A stretch of DNA of 64,000 bases from assembly GCA_900546355.1 (NCBI GenBank), contig URCM01000003.1:1-64000 (forward strand). The letters run 5' to 3'. Of the stretch, positions 45,604 through 53,795 are shown in pieces. The DNA comes from an uncultured Bacteroides sp. GTDB lineage: Bacteria; Bacteroidota; Bacteroidia; Bacteroidales; Bacteroidaceae. The notes under the pieces are model-generated. The model was not told where the DNA came from. It searched no databases and was given only the letters and a program-made list of their open reading frames with translations. Position numbers and translations under genes: made by a program. How positions within the stretch are numbered: position 1 is the first letter of the stretch; each line of letters starts with the position of its first letter.

Positions 45604-47241
45604 TTATGAATGGCTAAGTTGGATGGTTGAAGTGCAGAGCCGGGCTATTTTTTGCCGATGGGTTATCAGGATGAGCGTTTTATCCTGTAATTGCTGGGAC
45701 AAACGTTTCAGCAGAAGCTCTTCTGTTTCATCATCTAATGCTGCGGTAGGTTCGTCTAATAGCAAGATGTTGCCTGGACGTAATAATCCTCGTGCAATGG
45801 CAATGCGCTGTGCTTGCCCTTCGCTTAGACCTGCTCCTTGTTCTCCACAGAGGCTGTCCAGCTTTTCAGGAAGTTGGAAAACAAAGTCGGCTGCGGCAAT
45901 ATGAAGAGCCGCATACAATTCGTTATCGGTGGCATCGGCTTTGCCCATGAGTAAGTTGTCGCGGATGGTGCCGCTTATAAGCGTGTTGCCTTGTGGCACA
46001 TATGAGATGTTGCATCGGGTTTGTGGCGATGCCGGTGCTTCTTTGTGGCCGTTATAAAAGACGATTTGCCCTTCGTCAGGAGTCAGCAAAGCTAAGATAA
46101 TCCGTATAAGGGTGCTTTTTCCGGCACCGGTTTCTCCCGTTACTGCTGTCAGGCTTCCGGGAATGAAATCGTAATTGAAATGCCGGAATACCGGTTTCGT
46201 GCTTCCGGGATAAGTAAACGACAGGCCTTGGACGCGAATGCCTGCTTTGCCTTCGAGCACGATAGGGTTGCCTTGTGGCTCTTGCGGCAAGGCGCGAAGT
46301 TCTTCCAGTCTTTCCACCGAAGTGAATACCCGGATAAAAGCAGGTATTTCGCGGCTTAAGTCCACCATCGGACGTTGCACTTGGGCTACCAATTGCAAGA
46401 AAGCCGTCATCATGCCGAAGGTAACCGTTCCGTCTTGCAATCCGAAGATTCCCCATAAGAAGGCTACGGCGTAACCGGCGGCAAATCCGCTTTGCACGGC
46501 AAGGCGTGAGGTAATCGAGAAGTTGAGGCGGTATAGGATTTGGGCTTGTAGCTTTTGTTGTAGGGGAACAAGGGTCGACACGCTGCGAGGGGTTTGTTCT
46601 AAAGAACGGACCAAGTAGCGGTGCTGCAATTGTTCTTGTTGATAGCCTTGTATCTGGCTGTCCATACGGCGTATGTCGGCAGATAGTTTTCGCATTTTCC
46701 GTACGTAGCCTTTGCTGAGCAATAAGGCTACTGGCATGATGAACAGCAGGATGCCGGTCAGTCGTGCGTCGAGTCTTGATAGAAAGAACAGTGCTCCGGT
46801 CAGTTGGGCAAGGGTGACGATGATGAAAGGCACTTCCCTGCACAACGCGTCTGACACAGTAGGCACGTCTTCTTCCAAGCGGTTGATCATGTCTCCTGTG
46901 TGCCAATCGCCCCGTTCTATCCATCGGCTTTCCATCAGGCGGTTGAATAGCAGGCTGTTCATGCGGTTGCGCATTTTTATTTCTATCCCGCTTCCTATCC
47001 GGCTGCGTAGGCCCGACAGCAGCAATTGGACTGCCATGCAGGCCAGCATTCCTCCGATGCAGGCATTCAAATGATGGTCTGCTTCTCCGGTCACGGCATC
47101 AATTACTTGTTTGCAAGCAAAGACGAACAGCAAGGAAACGCCGGCATGCAAGATGCCGGTAAGGCTGTTGCCGGCGATTGGGATGCGGAATCCTTTTGTG
47201 GCGTTCCATAGCCAACTTATGCAATTTCTTGTTTTCATCAT
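45604..47241 (-). CDS. ABC transporter, fused membrane and ATPase domains
   Basis: A 545-residue half-transporter. An exporter-type six-helix membrane domain (residues about 15-300) is followed by an ATPase with Walker A GETGAGKS, signature LSEGQAQR (a degenerate LSGGQ) and Walker B ILLLDEPT. No N-terminal C39 peptidase domain is present. The start chosen at 47241 is the ATG pair next to the end of the S24/S26 gene, whose stop it overlaps. Pairing with an S24/S26 peptidase is seen in Bacteroidota peptide-export loci, so a peptide substrate is likely, though none is recognised nearby. Confidence 0.85.
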   Translation of the reverse strand: MMKTRNCISWLWNATKGFRIPIAGNSLTGILHAGVSLLFVFACKQVIDAVTGEADHHLNACIGGMLACMAVQLLLSGLRSRIGSGIEIKMRNRMNSLLFNRLMESRWIERGDWHTGDMINRLEEDVPTVSDALCREVPFIIVTLAQLTGALFFLSRLDARLTGILLFIMPVALLLSKGYVRKMRKLSADIRRMDSQIQGYQQEQLQHRYLVRSLEQTPRSVSTLVPLQQKLQAQILYRLNFSITSRLAVQSGFAAGYAVAFLWGIFGLQDGTVTFGMMTAFLQLVAQVQRPMVDLSREIPAFIRVFTSVERLEELRALPQEPQGNPIVLEGKAGIRVQGLSFTYPGSTKPVFRHFNYDFIPGSLTAVTGETGAGKSTLIRIILALLTPDEGQIVFYNGHKEAPASPQTRCNISYVPQGNTLISGTIRDNLLMGKADATDNELYAALHIAAADFVFQLPEKLDSLCGEQGAGLSEGQAQRIAIARGLLRPGNILLLDEPTAALDDETEELLLKRLSQQLQDKTLILITHRQKIARLCTSTIQLSHS

Positions 47242-47705
47242 GGGTTGTGAATGGGGTTTATGATACGGCAAGCAGCCAACAGATACCTGCGGCAAGGCAG
47301 CAATTTGCGCCAAATCCACGCTTTGCATCGTTCGGTAGGCGATGTGCAGTCGATGCTTCGTCCGTTCCGGATGATTTCGGTTACAGTCCCGTAAACCAGT
47401 TCTTTCCTGCTGTTTTCTTGGGCTTGCAGGTTTCCGTCACCCATTAATGTCAGTTGGTTGTCTCTTATGCGATAGATTCGGTGCAATACGAAACGGCCTT
47501 CTTCCGATTGCGCCAAAACGATGTCTCCGGTTCGTATGCGGGTGTTTTTCTGTACTATCACCGCGTCGCGCCCGTTTGCGATAAACGGATACATGCTATT
47601 CCCTTTTGCCTGTAATTTTATTTTGTGTCCTTGATGGAGTTGGTAAACCGCTTCATCAAGCAGTTCTTTGTTGGGCAATAGGATATGTGGCGGTTCCGGT
47701 TTCAT
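47238..47705 (-). CDS. S24/S26 family peptidase (SipW-like)
   Basis: A 155-residue protein with a signal-peptidase core. GNSMYPFI gives the nucleophile Ser, and GRFVLHRIYRI places a His where bacterial LepB has Lys, the Ser-His arrangement of ER/SipW-type peptidases. LMGDGNLQ follows. The start at 47705 is preferred because minus-strand AAGGAAAA stands 5 bp upstream. The C-terminal region (TERCKAWIWRKLLPCRRYLL) is basic with a hydrophobic stretch. It is translationally coupled to the ABC transporter and could cut the exported peptide. Distinct from the Ser-Lys enzyme at 7242. Confidence 0.75.
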   Translation of the reverse strand: MKPEPPHILLPNKELLDEAVYQLHQGHKIKLQAKGNSMYPFIANGRDAVIVQKNTRIRTGDIVLAQSEEGRFVLHRIYRIRDNQLTLMGDGNLQAQENSRKELVYGTVTEIIRNGRSIDCTSPTERCKAWIWRKLLPCRRYLLAACRIINPIHNP

Positions 47706-47733
47706 GTCTTTTCCTTTTTTTAAAAGCATGGGG

Positions 47734-47741
47734 CAAATATA
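47734..47741 (-). promoter_or_regulatory. -7 box for S24/S26-ABC operon
   Basis: Minus-strand TATATTTG, followed about 29 bp later by the start at 47705. A TTTTG lies upstream at a somewhat long spacing, so the -33 assignment is weak. Confidence 0.45.
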
Positions 47742-47811
47742 AGGGATATTATGCGAAATCTGCAACAAAATCGTTTTTGTTTCTGTTTTCTTTGTGTTCC
47801 TTTACCTTCTT

Positions 47812-48004
47812 AGAAGCTGTTTTGAATTTCTCCAAAAAGTTTTTCTTGGCTTGATATATCCGTTTTCGTGTGTGCTTTGGGCGATTTTTTGGTCCTTTTC
47901 GCTCCTGTTCTTCGTCAGACAGCCCGCTATCTTCCTCATCACAGAAGCAAAATGCCTCAAAAACTCATCCCAAATCATCGCACGATAAATTCAAAACAGC
48001 TTCT
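47812..48004. mobile_element. 193-bp MITE-like element with 18-bp terminal inverted repeats
   Basis: The ends AGAAGCTGTTTTGAATTT (47812-47829) and its exact complement (47987-48004) bound 193 bp. The interior matches the repeat at 45411. A third, partial end (AAATTCAAAACAGTTTCT) lies at 48019-48036. The minus strand can be read as a short charged peptide (SGLSDEEQ...), possibly a transposase vestige. No transposase gene is present, so this is a non-autonomous or decayed insertion sequence. Target duplication is not clear. Confidence 0.65.
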
Positions 48005-48072
48005 TAAGAGCTTCCGGTAAATTCAAAACAGTTTCTGGCTTTATCGGAAAATTTAAACAGGATCCAAACCGC

Positions 48073-48101
48073 TTTGCCTCTTTTTTATCTGCCTATATTT
48101 G
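48073..48101 (+). promoter_or_regulatory. Promoter of tyrosine recombinase
   Basis: TTTG at 48073-48076 and TATATTTG at 48094-48101 with a 17-bp spacer, slightly short of the usual 19-21 bp. The start codon is 43 bp further on. Confidence 0.45.
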
Positions 48102-48144
48102 CAGCATATACCTTATTATATTTATCCTTTTAACAAAAATAGAC

Positions 48145-48969
48145 ATGACATCAATTAAAATCAAAGCCAAATCAAACGCCTTTTCTGCGGAAAGAAGAGA
48201 AGGCCACTCGACTCGCAAAGCCACCCGTCGGCAGTCTTTTTTTCAATTTATGCAAGATGAAATCAAGCGGCTGGAAGCATTAGATAGAATCCGCACGTCG
48301 GAAACATATGCAGCTACCTTCCGCAGCATCTGCTCTTTCCGGTCGGGCAAAGACTTTACTTGGGATGAAATCAATGAAGAAGAGGCAATCCGGTATGAGT
48401 CCTATTTGAAGCGGAACGGGAAATCCATGAATACGGTATCTTTTTATATGCGTATTTTCAGGGCGGTTTATAATCGTGCGGTAGAAAAAGGGCTGACCTT
48501 GCAACATTATCCTTTCAAGCATGTGTATACCGGAGTGGGGAAGACCCGCAAACGTGCTGTCCCGCTAAGTGTCATCAAGCAGCTCAAACAATTGGAACTT
48601 CCTTTAAATTCCTCACTTGACTTTGCGCGCGATATGTTCTTGTTTAGTTTTTATACGCGTGGCATGTCATTTATCGACATGGCATACCTGAAGAAAAAAG
48701 ACTTGAAAGACGGATTTTTGATTTACAGGCGCCGCAAGACCGGGCAGCAACTATGTATCCGTTGGGAGAAATGTATGCAAGACATCATAGAGAAATATCC
48801 GCTTAGCGAAACCGGATTCCTGCTTCCCATTATTACACGGCAGGGCGGTGAAAGGAGACAATACATCAATGCCATGCATTTGGTTAATCGCAAGCTGAAG
48901 GAAATGCCGTTGTCTTCACCTCATGTGTCGCAGCTTAGCATGTATGTAGCCCGCCACAAATGGGTATAG
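48145..48969 (+). pseudogene. Tyrosine recombinase, truncated before catalytic Tyr
   Basis: A 274-residue tyrosine recombinase of the Bacteroides invertase/integrase type. The SAM-like N-terminal domain (FFQFMQDEIKRLEALDRIRT) and catalytic Arg (FYTRGMSFIDM) and Lys (RRRKTGQ) are present. At SMYVARHKWV the frame stops, exactly where the HxxR box begins to lead to the final helix; the remaining roughly 30-40 residues with the nucleophilic Tyr are missing. It can bind DNA but not cut. ICE DNA starts shortly after, so integration or a deletion may have removed the 3' end. Confidence 0.75.
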
Positions 48970-49128
48970 CTTAAATTTGAGAATATATCTTATTGAAACA
49001 CTGTAATATAATAAGAATAACAAAAACAAGGATAACAAACAGGTAACATTTTGATTGAAAATAATGTCTTACCAAGAGCAAGGAAGCCTGCCTATCAAGT
49101 GTACAAAGGTAATGGCTTCAACTTGATT

Positions 49129-49612
49129 TTTTGCCTTCCAAAAGAAAAAGTTTTAGCTGTTGATGGTGAGGTTTCCGTGGGGGTATCGGAAGTCCTTGTT
49201 GGCCGATTGACTAAGATTCTCTAACCATGCTTGATTACGCAAGCTGAAGTTAAAAAAGTAAGTTTAGAGTATTCTTGTATATGTACTACAAGGAACAGAG
49301 TAAACCTCTTGCTGCATTTCTTCCGCGATGAACAGTAATTCCAATAATAAGTTTAATGGCAACTTGTATATATACTACAAGGAACAGAGTAAACCTCTTG
49401 CTGCATTACTTCTACGATGAACAGCAGTCCTAATAAATAGGTTTAATCACATCTTGTATATATAAAGGACTGAGTCAAACTTGTTGGTGTTGTATTGCCT
49501 CTTTAAATCAGTTTAAAAGGATAGGCTTTGTTGGAGTCTTGTATATATAGTACAAGGAATGGACTAAACCACTTTGCCAGTTACACCAGCCTTTCTTTTT
49601 TGGAAGGCAAAA
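49129..49612. repeat. Inverted repeat enclosing four ~89-bp tandem repeats
   Basis: Outer arms TTTTGCCTTCCAAAA (49129-49143) and TTTTGGAAGGCAAAA (49598-49612) are perfect complements. Between them a unit of about 89 bp begins at 49274, 49363, 49453 and 49538. Each starts CTTGTATAT; in copies 1, 2 and 4 this opens a 19-bp dyad such as CTTGTATATATACTACAAG, followed by GGAACAGAGTAAACC-like sequence. Units 1 and 2 are nearly identical, 3 and 4 more diverged. No gene fits. The layout suggests a binding array (partition, replication or integration) or structured RNA; the function is unknown. Confidence 0.7.
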
Positions 49613-49621
49613 GGCCATTGC

Positions 49622-50893
49622 TTAGACCTTGACCTTGATGACTTCACAGAGGTTTGTGGAGTATTGGGCAGACTTATGTTCACATTTCAGGTGCCAACGT
49701 TTATCCGTGCCTTGGACTGCCACTTTTACGGTATTGAAACCATTCCTTCGGTTGATGGCATCGATGGCTGCTGAAAGACGAGCTTGCTTTGCCCGGTCGA
49801 TTGAATCAAAGAGGATGGCCTGCACTGCTGTATCAGGGCTGATATTCCACACGATGACACCGGCTTTCTTGTAGTGGTATTTGCCATCCTCACGCCATTC
49901 AGATCGGAGTGCTTGCACGGCTGCTGCCACTAACTCCAACTGGTCGTTGGTGGGCATGGGCAATGAAACAGTGTGGTTGATGGTATGGTTTGGCACATCG
50001 TTGCGGAAACGGCTGGTGTATGCAAAAACTGTCAGTTGGCTGCAACGGCTTTTTTGCTCCCGCAGTTTGCGGACGCATGAAGCTGCAAAGTTGGCTATCG
50101 CTTCTTCCACCACTCTCAACTCCGACAAACCATTGTCGGGGAAACTACGGCTGGTACAGATGCTTTGCTTTTCGGACAGTTCGCTGATGTCTATGCAACT
50201 TTCACCACGAAGTTCCTTCCATGTCCTTGTGCCTGTCACGGTAAGCAAACGTCTTACCCGGCTTTCACTCCACTGCGTGAAATCCCATGCGGTCTTCACT
50301 CCATAATAATATAGTTTCTTTGCCGTCCGCCTGCCGATTCCCCACACATCGGCTATATCGAAACCCTGCAACGCCTTGACGCGCTTTTCCTCCGTGTCAA
50401 TCAGGCAGACACCCTCATACCCCTTGTACTGCTTACCATATTTGCTGGCCACCTTAGCCAGAGTCTTTGTCGGAGCTATGCCGAGAGTGACGGGTATGCC
50501 CGTACCTTTCCCGATACGCTTCACGATACTCCTGCCATAGTCCCGGAGACCGTCCCCTCCGCCAAACCCTGAAAGGTCGATGAAGGCTTCGTCTATGGAA
50601 TACTGCATCAGTTCGGGCGTAAACTCAGAGAGCAGCATCATGACCCTCCGGCTCATGTCGCCGTAGAGCGTGTAGTTGGAGCTAAACACGGCTACCTTGT
50701 TGCGTTCAAGCATCTCCATGGCCTGATAGAAAGGCGTCCCCATCTCTATTCCGAGAGCCTTGGCCTCATTGCTCCGCGCGATGATGCAGCCATCGTTGTT
50801 CGACAGCACCACCACGGGCTGCGTGCGCAATCCAGGGTTGAACACCCGTTCGCATGAGCAGTAGAAGTTGTTGCAATCCACCAGACCGAACAT
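49622..50893 (-). CDS. umuC: Y-family DNA polymerase UmuC
   Basis: A 423-residue translesion polymerase subunit. The opening MFGLVDCNNFYCSCERVFNP, VVVLSNNDGCIIARSNEAK and YSIDEAFIDLSG hold the catalytic Asp and Asp-Glu residues of Y-family polymerases. Length is normal. It follows umuD by 3 bp, forming an SOS-type operon. Such pairs are common cargo of conjugative elements and can support replication of damaged or single-stranded DNA after transfer. Confidence 0.95.
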   Translation of the reverse strand: MFGLVDCNNFYCSCERVFNPGLRTQPVVVLSNNDGCIIARSNEAKALGIEMGTPFYQAMEMLERNKVAVFSSNYTLYGDMSRRVMMLLSEFTPELMQYSIDEAFIDLSGFGGGDGLRDYGRSIVKRIGKGTGIPVTLGIAPTKTLAKVASKYGKQYKGYEGVCLIDTEEKRVKALQGFDIADVWGIGRRTAKKLYYYGVKTAWDFTQWSESRVRRLLTVTGTRTWKELRGESCIDISELSEKQSICTSRSFPDNGLSELRVVEEAIANFAASCVRKLREQKSRCSQLTVFAYTSRFRNDVPNHTINHTVSLPMPTNDQLELVAAAVQALRSEWREDGKYHYKKAGVIVWNISPDTAVQAILFDSIDRAKQARLSAAIDAINRRNGFNTVKVAVQGTDKRWHLKCEHKSAQYSTNLCEVIKVKV

Positions 50894-50896
50894 GAC

Positions 50897-51394
50897 TCAC
50901 TTCCTCCGGTATTGGCGTTTGATGTTGTAAGTCAGTACGCCCCACACGATGAAATTGTTTTCCTCCGTTACCTTGATGGGCGGATAATCCTTGTTGGCAG
51001 GCATCAGCCACAGGCAATCGGCATGTTGGTCGAATTTCACCCGCTTCAACGTAAATTCCCCATCAATGTAGGCAACCACGATGTCACCTTCTTGCGGGTC
51101 TATGGCTTTGTCTATCACCAACAGATCGCCGTCATCGATGCCGCAATCCTTCATCGAGTCACCTACGGCACGGGCATAAAACGTGGTGGCCGGATGTCGT
51201 ACCAGTTCGCGGTTCAAATCTATGCTTTCAGTCATGTAGTCTTGTGCCGGTGAAGGGAAGCCTGCACGGATGCCACCATCGGCAAAGTCCAACGGCAGTT
51301 CGCTGCTCAGGTCGGCCGAATAGAGGATGAGCCTTACCCCGTCTTCCTTTTCTATTCCGGGTTCATTGATGACCGTCTTATGTGAATTTTCCAT
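50897..51394 (-). CDS. umuD: UmuD-like S24 autoprotease
   Basis: A 165-residue UmuD/LexA-type protein. The self-cleavage site is Ala-Gly in GIRAGFPSPAQDY, closely matching the UmuD site; the nucleophile Ser is in GDSMKDCGI and the general-base Lys in FTLKRVKF. All catalytic elements are intact. The N-terminal extension of about 45 residues is longer than in E. coli UmuD. It precedes umuC on the same transcript. Confidence 0.9.
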   Translation of the reverse strand: MENSHKTVINEPGIEKEDGVRLILYSADLSSELPLDFADGGIRAGFPSPAQDYMTESIDLNRELVRHPATTFYARAVGDSMKDCGIDDGDLLVIDKAIDPQEGDIVVAYIDGEFTLKRVKFDQHADCLWLMPANKDYPPIKVTEENNFIVWGVLTYNIKRQYRRK

Positions 51395-51423
51395 TTCCTG
51401 TTTTCTTGTTGCATTACCATTCC

Positions 51424-51444
51424 GTTTGCAAAAGTACCACTTTT
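51424..51444 (-). promoter_or_regulatory. umuDC promoter with palindromic operator
   Basis: Minus-strand TACTTTTG (51425-51432) fits the -7 box, about 30 bp before umuD. It overlaps the palindrome AAAAGT-ACC-ACTTTT (51430-51444 on the plus strand). A dyad on the -7 box is what a LexA-type repressor site would look like; the repressor is not identified. Confidence 0.5.
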
Positions 51445-51554
51445 ATGCGCTTGTACGTCCTTATTTTAAGAGTTTCCTCACTTTAGCCGAATTATATCCT
51501 CTTTTATCGGCTTGCCTTTCGCCAAAGACGAACGAGCTTCTTTTCAGATAGCAG

Positions 51555-51857
51555 TCATGCCCTTGCTTTCATCGTATCTTGGTCTTGGCTGGTAGGCAGC
51601 CTTTCCTTGGTTCCTCCCCGCAGCTTCGGAACGGCACACTGACAACCGTTCTGTCTACATTCCCAATCCGTCAGTGTTATCTTCGGGCATATTCTCTCCG
51701 ATGGTGGAGCGACCTTTCTCATACAAATATAGGAGGTATCGCTTTTGCACTTACGGCTTCCTCCATGCAAGCGGTGGTCGGGAGCGTTGATTAGTCCCCG
51801 GCTCGTTGTATAACCTTCGGAGCGTGCTTCCTTTTTTGGCAGGCGGATTATTGGCAT
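51555..51857 (-). CDS. Possible small basic protein (100 aa)
   Basis: An open frame for a hydrophilic, basic 100-residue product with no recognised family. Upstream on the same strand stand a TATCTTTG -7-like box (51942-51949) and a 13-codon frame starting MEKYCGFGK that could act as a leader peptide. AAGG directly precedes the ATG. Codon use is not obviously coding, so this may be only a chance frame opposite a regulatory region. Confidence 0.3.
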   Translation of the reverse strand: MPIIRLPKKEARSEGYTTSRGLINAPDHRLHGGSRKCKSDTSYICMRKVAPPSERICPKITLTDWECRQNGCQCAVPKLRGGTKERLPTSQDQDTMKARA

Positions 51858-51859
51858 CC

Positions 51860-51960
51860 TTCGGCACGGCCTGTGACTGAATTTCCTCGTTGCTTCTTAC
51901 ATGGCCGTGCGTTTACCGAAGCCACAATATTTTTCCATGATGCAAAGATATAATGCAGCA
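51860..51960. other. Spacer between divergent umuDC and ssb units
   Basis: Between the 100-aa frame and leader copy A there is no supported gene. An inverted pair ACGGCC...GGCCGT (51876-51881 and 51912-51917, CACGGCC/GGCCGTG) can fold over 30 bases. Confidence 0.35.
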
Positions 51961-52002
51961 CGCCGATGGCGTTACGGGACACTTTCGTTCTGACCAATGG
52001 CG

Positions 52003-52062
52003 TGCCGCGAAAATCTTCCGACATTTCCCGCTTCGCTGGAAAATGTTGCGTATTTGCGCGTC
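52003..52062 (+). promoter_or_regulatory. ICE leader element, copy A (before ssb)
   Basis: Member of a five-copy family. Stem CGCGAAAAT/ATTTGCGCG encloses CTTCC, an inner stem (ACATTTCC with GGAAAATGT) and GCGT. It ends about 82 bp before the ssb start. The same order, stem-CTTCC-inner stem-GCGT-stem, occurs at copies B to E with different stem sequences, which suggests selected structure. Confidence 0.6.
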
Positions 52063-52142
52063 ATCCTTGGTGCTGCCCTAAGCCTGCAATATCTTCTTGC
52101 ATCCGTAAAAATTAATTGTTCAACTTCTAAAAACTTACAGTC

Positions 52143-52532
52143 ATGAAGCAAGTAGAAAATTCTTTCGTCATCACAGGTTTTGTAGCAAAGGACGCTGAAA
52201 TCCGCACGTTCACCAACAACGATGTAGCCCGTTTCCCGATGGCAATCGGCCGCAAGGAAACCAAGGACAACGCCACCAACCGCGTGTCTGCCTTCATCAA
52301 CGTGGAAGCCTGGCGCAAGAGCGGCAGCGCATCGTTCGAGTTGCTGAAAAAAGGTACGCTGCTAACCATCGAGGGGTATCTGAAGCCCGAAGAGTGGACA
52401 GACAAGAATGGTGTCAAGCATAACGACATCAAGTTCGTGGCCAAGAAGTTCTACGAGGCGGTGGAGAAGCCGGAAAAGGCCGAGAAGCCACAAACAAAGC
52501 CCCGCACCAAGAAACAGAAGGAAGCGGCATAG
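52143..52532 (+). CDS. ssb: Single-stranded DNA-binding protein
   Basis: A 129-residue OB-fold protein. NSFVITGFVAKDAEIRTFTN, VARFPMAIGR and the strand FINVEAWRKSGSASFELLKKG followed by LLTIEGYLKPEEW match SSB-type proteins. The C-terminal tail is Lys/Glu-rich (EKAEKPQTKPRTKKQKEAA) and lacks the acidic DDDIPF-type tip that recruits partners. It is preceded by leader copy A and followed by an intrinsic terminator, so it is a single-gene unit. ICE-encoded SSBs coat transferred single strands. Confidence 0.9.
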   Translation: MKQVENSFVITGFVAKDAEIRTFTNNDVARFPMAIGRKETKDNATNRVSAFINVEAWRKSGSASFELLKKGTLLTIEGYLKPEEWTDKNGVKHNDIKFVAKKFYEAVEKPEKAEKPQTKPRTKKQKEAA

Positions 52533-52553
52533 ACCGCTTCCACCTCCGGAAAG

Positions 52554-52574
52554 AGCGACTTCGGTCGCTTTTTT
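52554..52574 (+). terminator. Intrinsic terminator after ssb
   Basis: Stem AGCGAC (52554-52559) with GTCGCT (52564-52569), TTCG tetraloop, then a T-run to 52574. Confidence 0.85.
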
Positions 52575-52743
52575 CATGCTCAATGCACAACGTATTACCC
52601 TTTTTGAAAATAGTCTGCTCCTGTTCTACCAGTCCTCACTTGTTATACCGGCTATTCCTTATCAGCCCTCGTGCCGTCACCGTTTGGTTTTACAGATGCA
52701 AAGGTCAGCCATCGCGCCTGATGGCTGTCGGCTTGAAGTGGAT

Positions 52744-52786
52744 TTCTTGCAAATTCTTCCTCCATGCGGAGCGTAATTGGCAAGAA
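52744..52786 (+). promoter_or_regulatory. ICE leader element, copy B
   Basis: Stem TTCTTGCAAATT/AATTGGCAAGAA encloses CTTCC, a short inner stem (TCC ATGC GGA) and GCGT. Flanking sequence 5' (TTGAAGTGGA) is shared with copy E. Longer outer pairing involves ACCGTTTGGTTTTA (from 52679) and TAAAACTCCAAAATCGGT (52831-52848). The next gene starts 118 bp downstream. Confidence 0.65.
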
Positions 52787-52904
52787 AAGCCGCCGCATGA
52801 GGCTTTCCCGATAGCCGTGGGCTGCATCGATAAAACTCCAAAATCGGTCACGACAAGAAGAACCGATGAAAGGGGAAAGTATAACATCAAAAACATTCAC
52901 CAAT

Positions 52905-53084
52905 ATGTACGATTACGACAACAGAGAAGATTTCGAGGAGTACGGCAAGCATTGCTGGCTGATAACTCCGTGGAGAGGCTACCGCTCGGCAACCATAGTC
53001 GGACAGACCGACAAAGGCTATATCGTCCAAGTGAGCAGCGGAGCGGAGATAGAGGTTTATCCCGATGAAATAGAAATGGATTAA
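52905..53084 (+). CDS. Small hypothetical ICE protein (59 aa)
   Basis: A 59-residue acidic protein, MYDYDNREDFEEYG then WRGYRSATIVGQTDKGYIVQ, compact and probably beta-rich. I do not recognise the family. An upstream in-frame ATG at 52866 exists, but 52905 lies closer to the next-gene spacing seen in this operon and lacks the low-complexity extension. First gene of the set leading to pcfK and pcfJ. Confidence 0.65.
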   Translation: MYDYDNREDFEEYGKHCWLITPWRGYRSATIVGQTDKGYIVQVSSGAEIEVYPDEIEMD

Positions 53085-53100
53085 CAACAATAAAATAGAT

Positions 53101-53358
53101 ATGGAAGTGGAAAAGACAACCGAAAAAATACCGACATGGAGCCTGTGCTACATTGTCAATGGAGATGCAAGCGGACTGACAGATGAAGAACAACAAATCA
53201 TCGACCGCTGGTACAAGGACATGGGCGTACAAGTAGTTTCGCCCGTCACGGACGATGAATGCAACCTGCAACCCTATTTTTCACACTGCCCGGCTTTCGG
53301 TTTGCCGACAGAGGTAGTGGACTGCGACATTCTTTTTATCCAACCTATCAAACAATGA
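53101..53358 (+). CDS. Small hypothetical ICE protein (85 aa)
   Basis: An 85-residue protein containing PTWSLCYIVNGDASGLTDEEQQIIDRWY. The sequence recurs in Bacteroidales ICEs as far as I know, but its function is not known to me. It follows the 59-aa gene by 16 bp and overlaps pcfK by four bases (ATGA). Confidence 0.7.
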   Translation: MEVEKTTEKIPTWSLCYIVNGDASGLTDEEQQIIDRWYKDMGVQVVSPVTDDECNLQPYFSHCPAFGLPTEVVDCDILFIQPIKQ

Positions 53359-53792
53359 CAACCATGAAAGGAACAGAACATTTCAAACAGGCCATCAAAA
53401 GCTATTTGGACGAAAGAGCCAAAACGGACGAACTCTTTGCCGTGGCTTATGCCAAGGGGAACAAGAATATGGACGATTGCATCACGTTCATACTCAACCA
53501 AGTCAAGGCATTTGCCAATGAGGGATGTGTAGGCATGACCGACAACGAGGTCTATTCGCTCGCTTGCCATTACTTTGATGAAGATGACATCGAAATCGGC
53601 AAGCCCGTCAACTGCGGTGTGGTAATCAACCATCACATTGAATTGATCGAGGAGGAAAAAGTCGAGGCAAGACAGATGGCTATCAGGCAATACCAAGCCG
53701 AGGAACTGCACAAAATGCAGCAACGCAAGAGTAAACCAACGGCAAAACCACAGGACACCAAATATTCAGAACCTAACTTATTCGGCTTTTGA
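53355..53792 (+). CDS. pcfK: PcfK-like protein
   Basis: A 145-residue protein of the PcfK-like family (named after a protein of the enterococcal plasmid pCF10). The N-terminus HFKQAIKSYLDERAKTDELFA and the acidic middle YFDEDDIEIGKPVNCGVVINHHIEL are typical, and the C-terminus is a basic tail. The ATG at 53355 overlaps the preceding stop; ATG 53364 is also possible. It is followed 3 bp later by pcfJ, the usual pair. Confidence 0.75.
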   Translation: MTTMKGTEHFKQAIKSYLDERAKTDELFAVAYAKGNKNMDDCITFILNQVKAFANEGCVGMTDNEVYSLACHYFDEDDIEIGKPVNCGVVINHHIELIEEEKVEARQMAIRQYQAEELHKMQQRKSKPTAKPQDTKYSEPNLFGF

Positions 53793-53795
53793 ACA

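Noticed and set aside
49274-49556. Idea that the 89-bp repeats are a CRISPR array
   Set aside because: The whole unit is repeated with no conserved-repeat/unique-spacer alternation, and there is no nearby cas gene.
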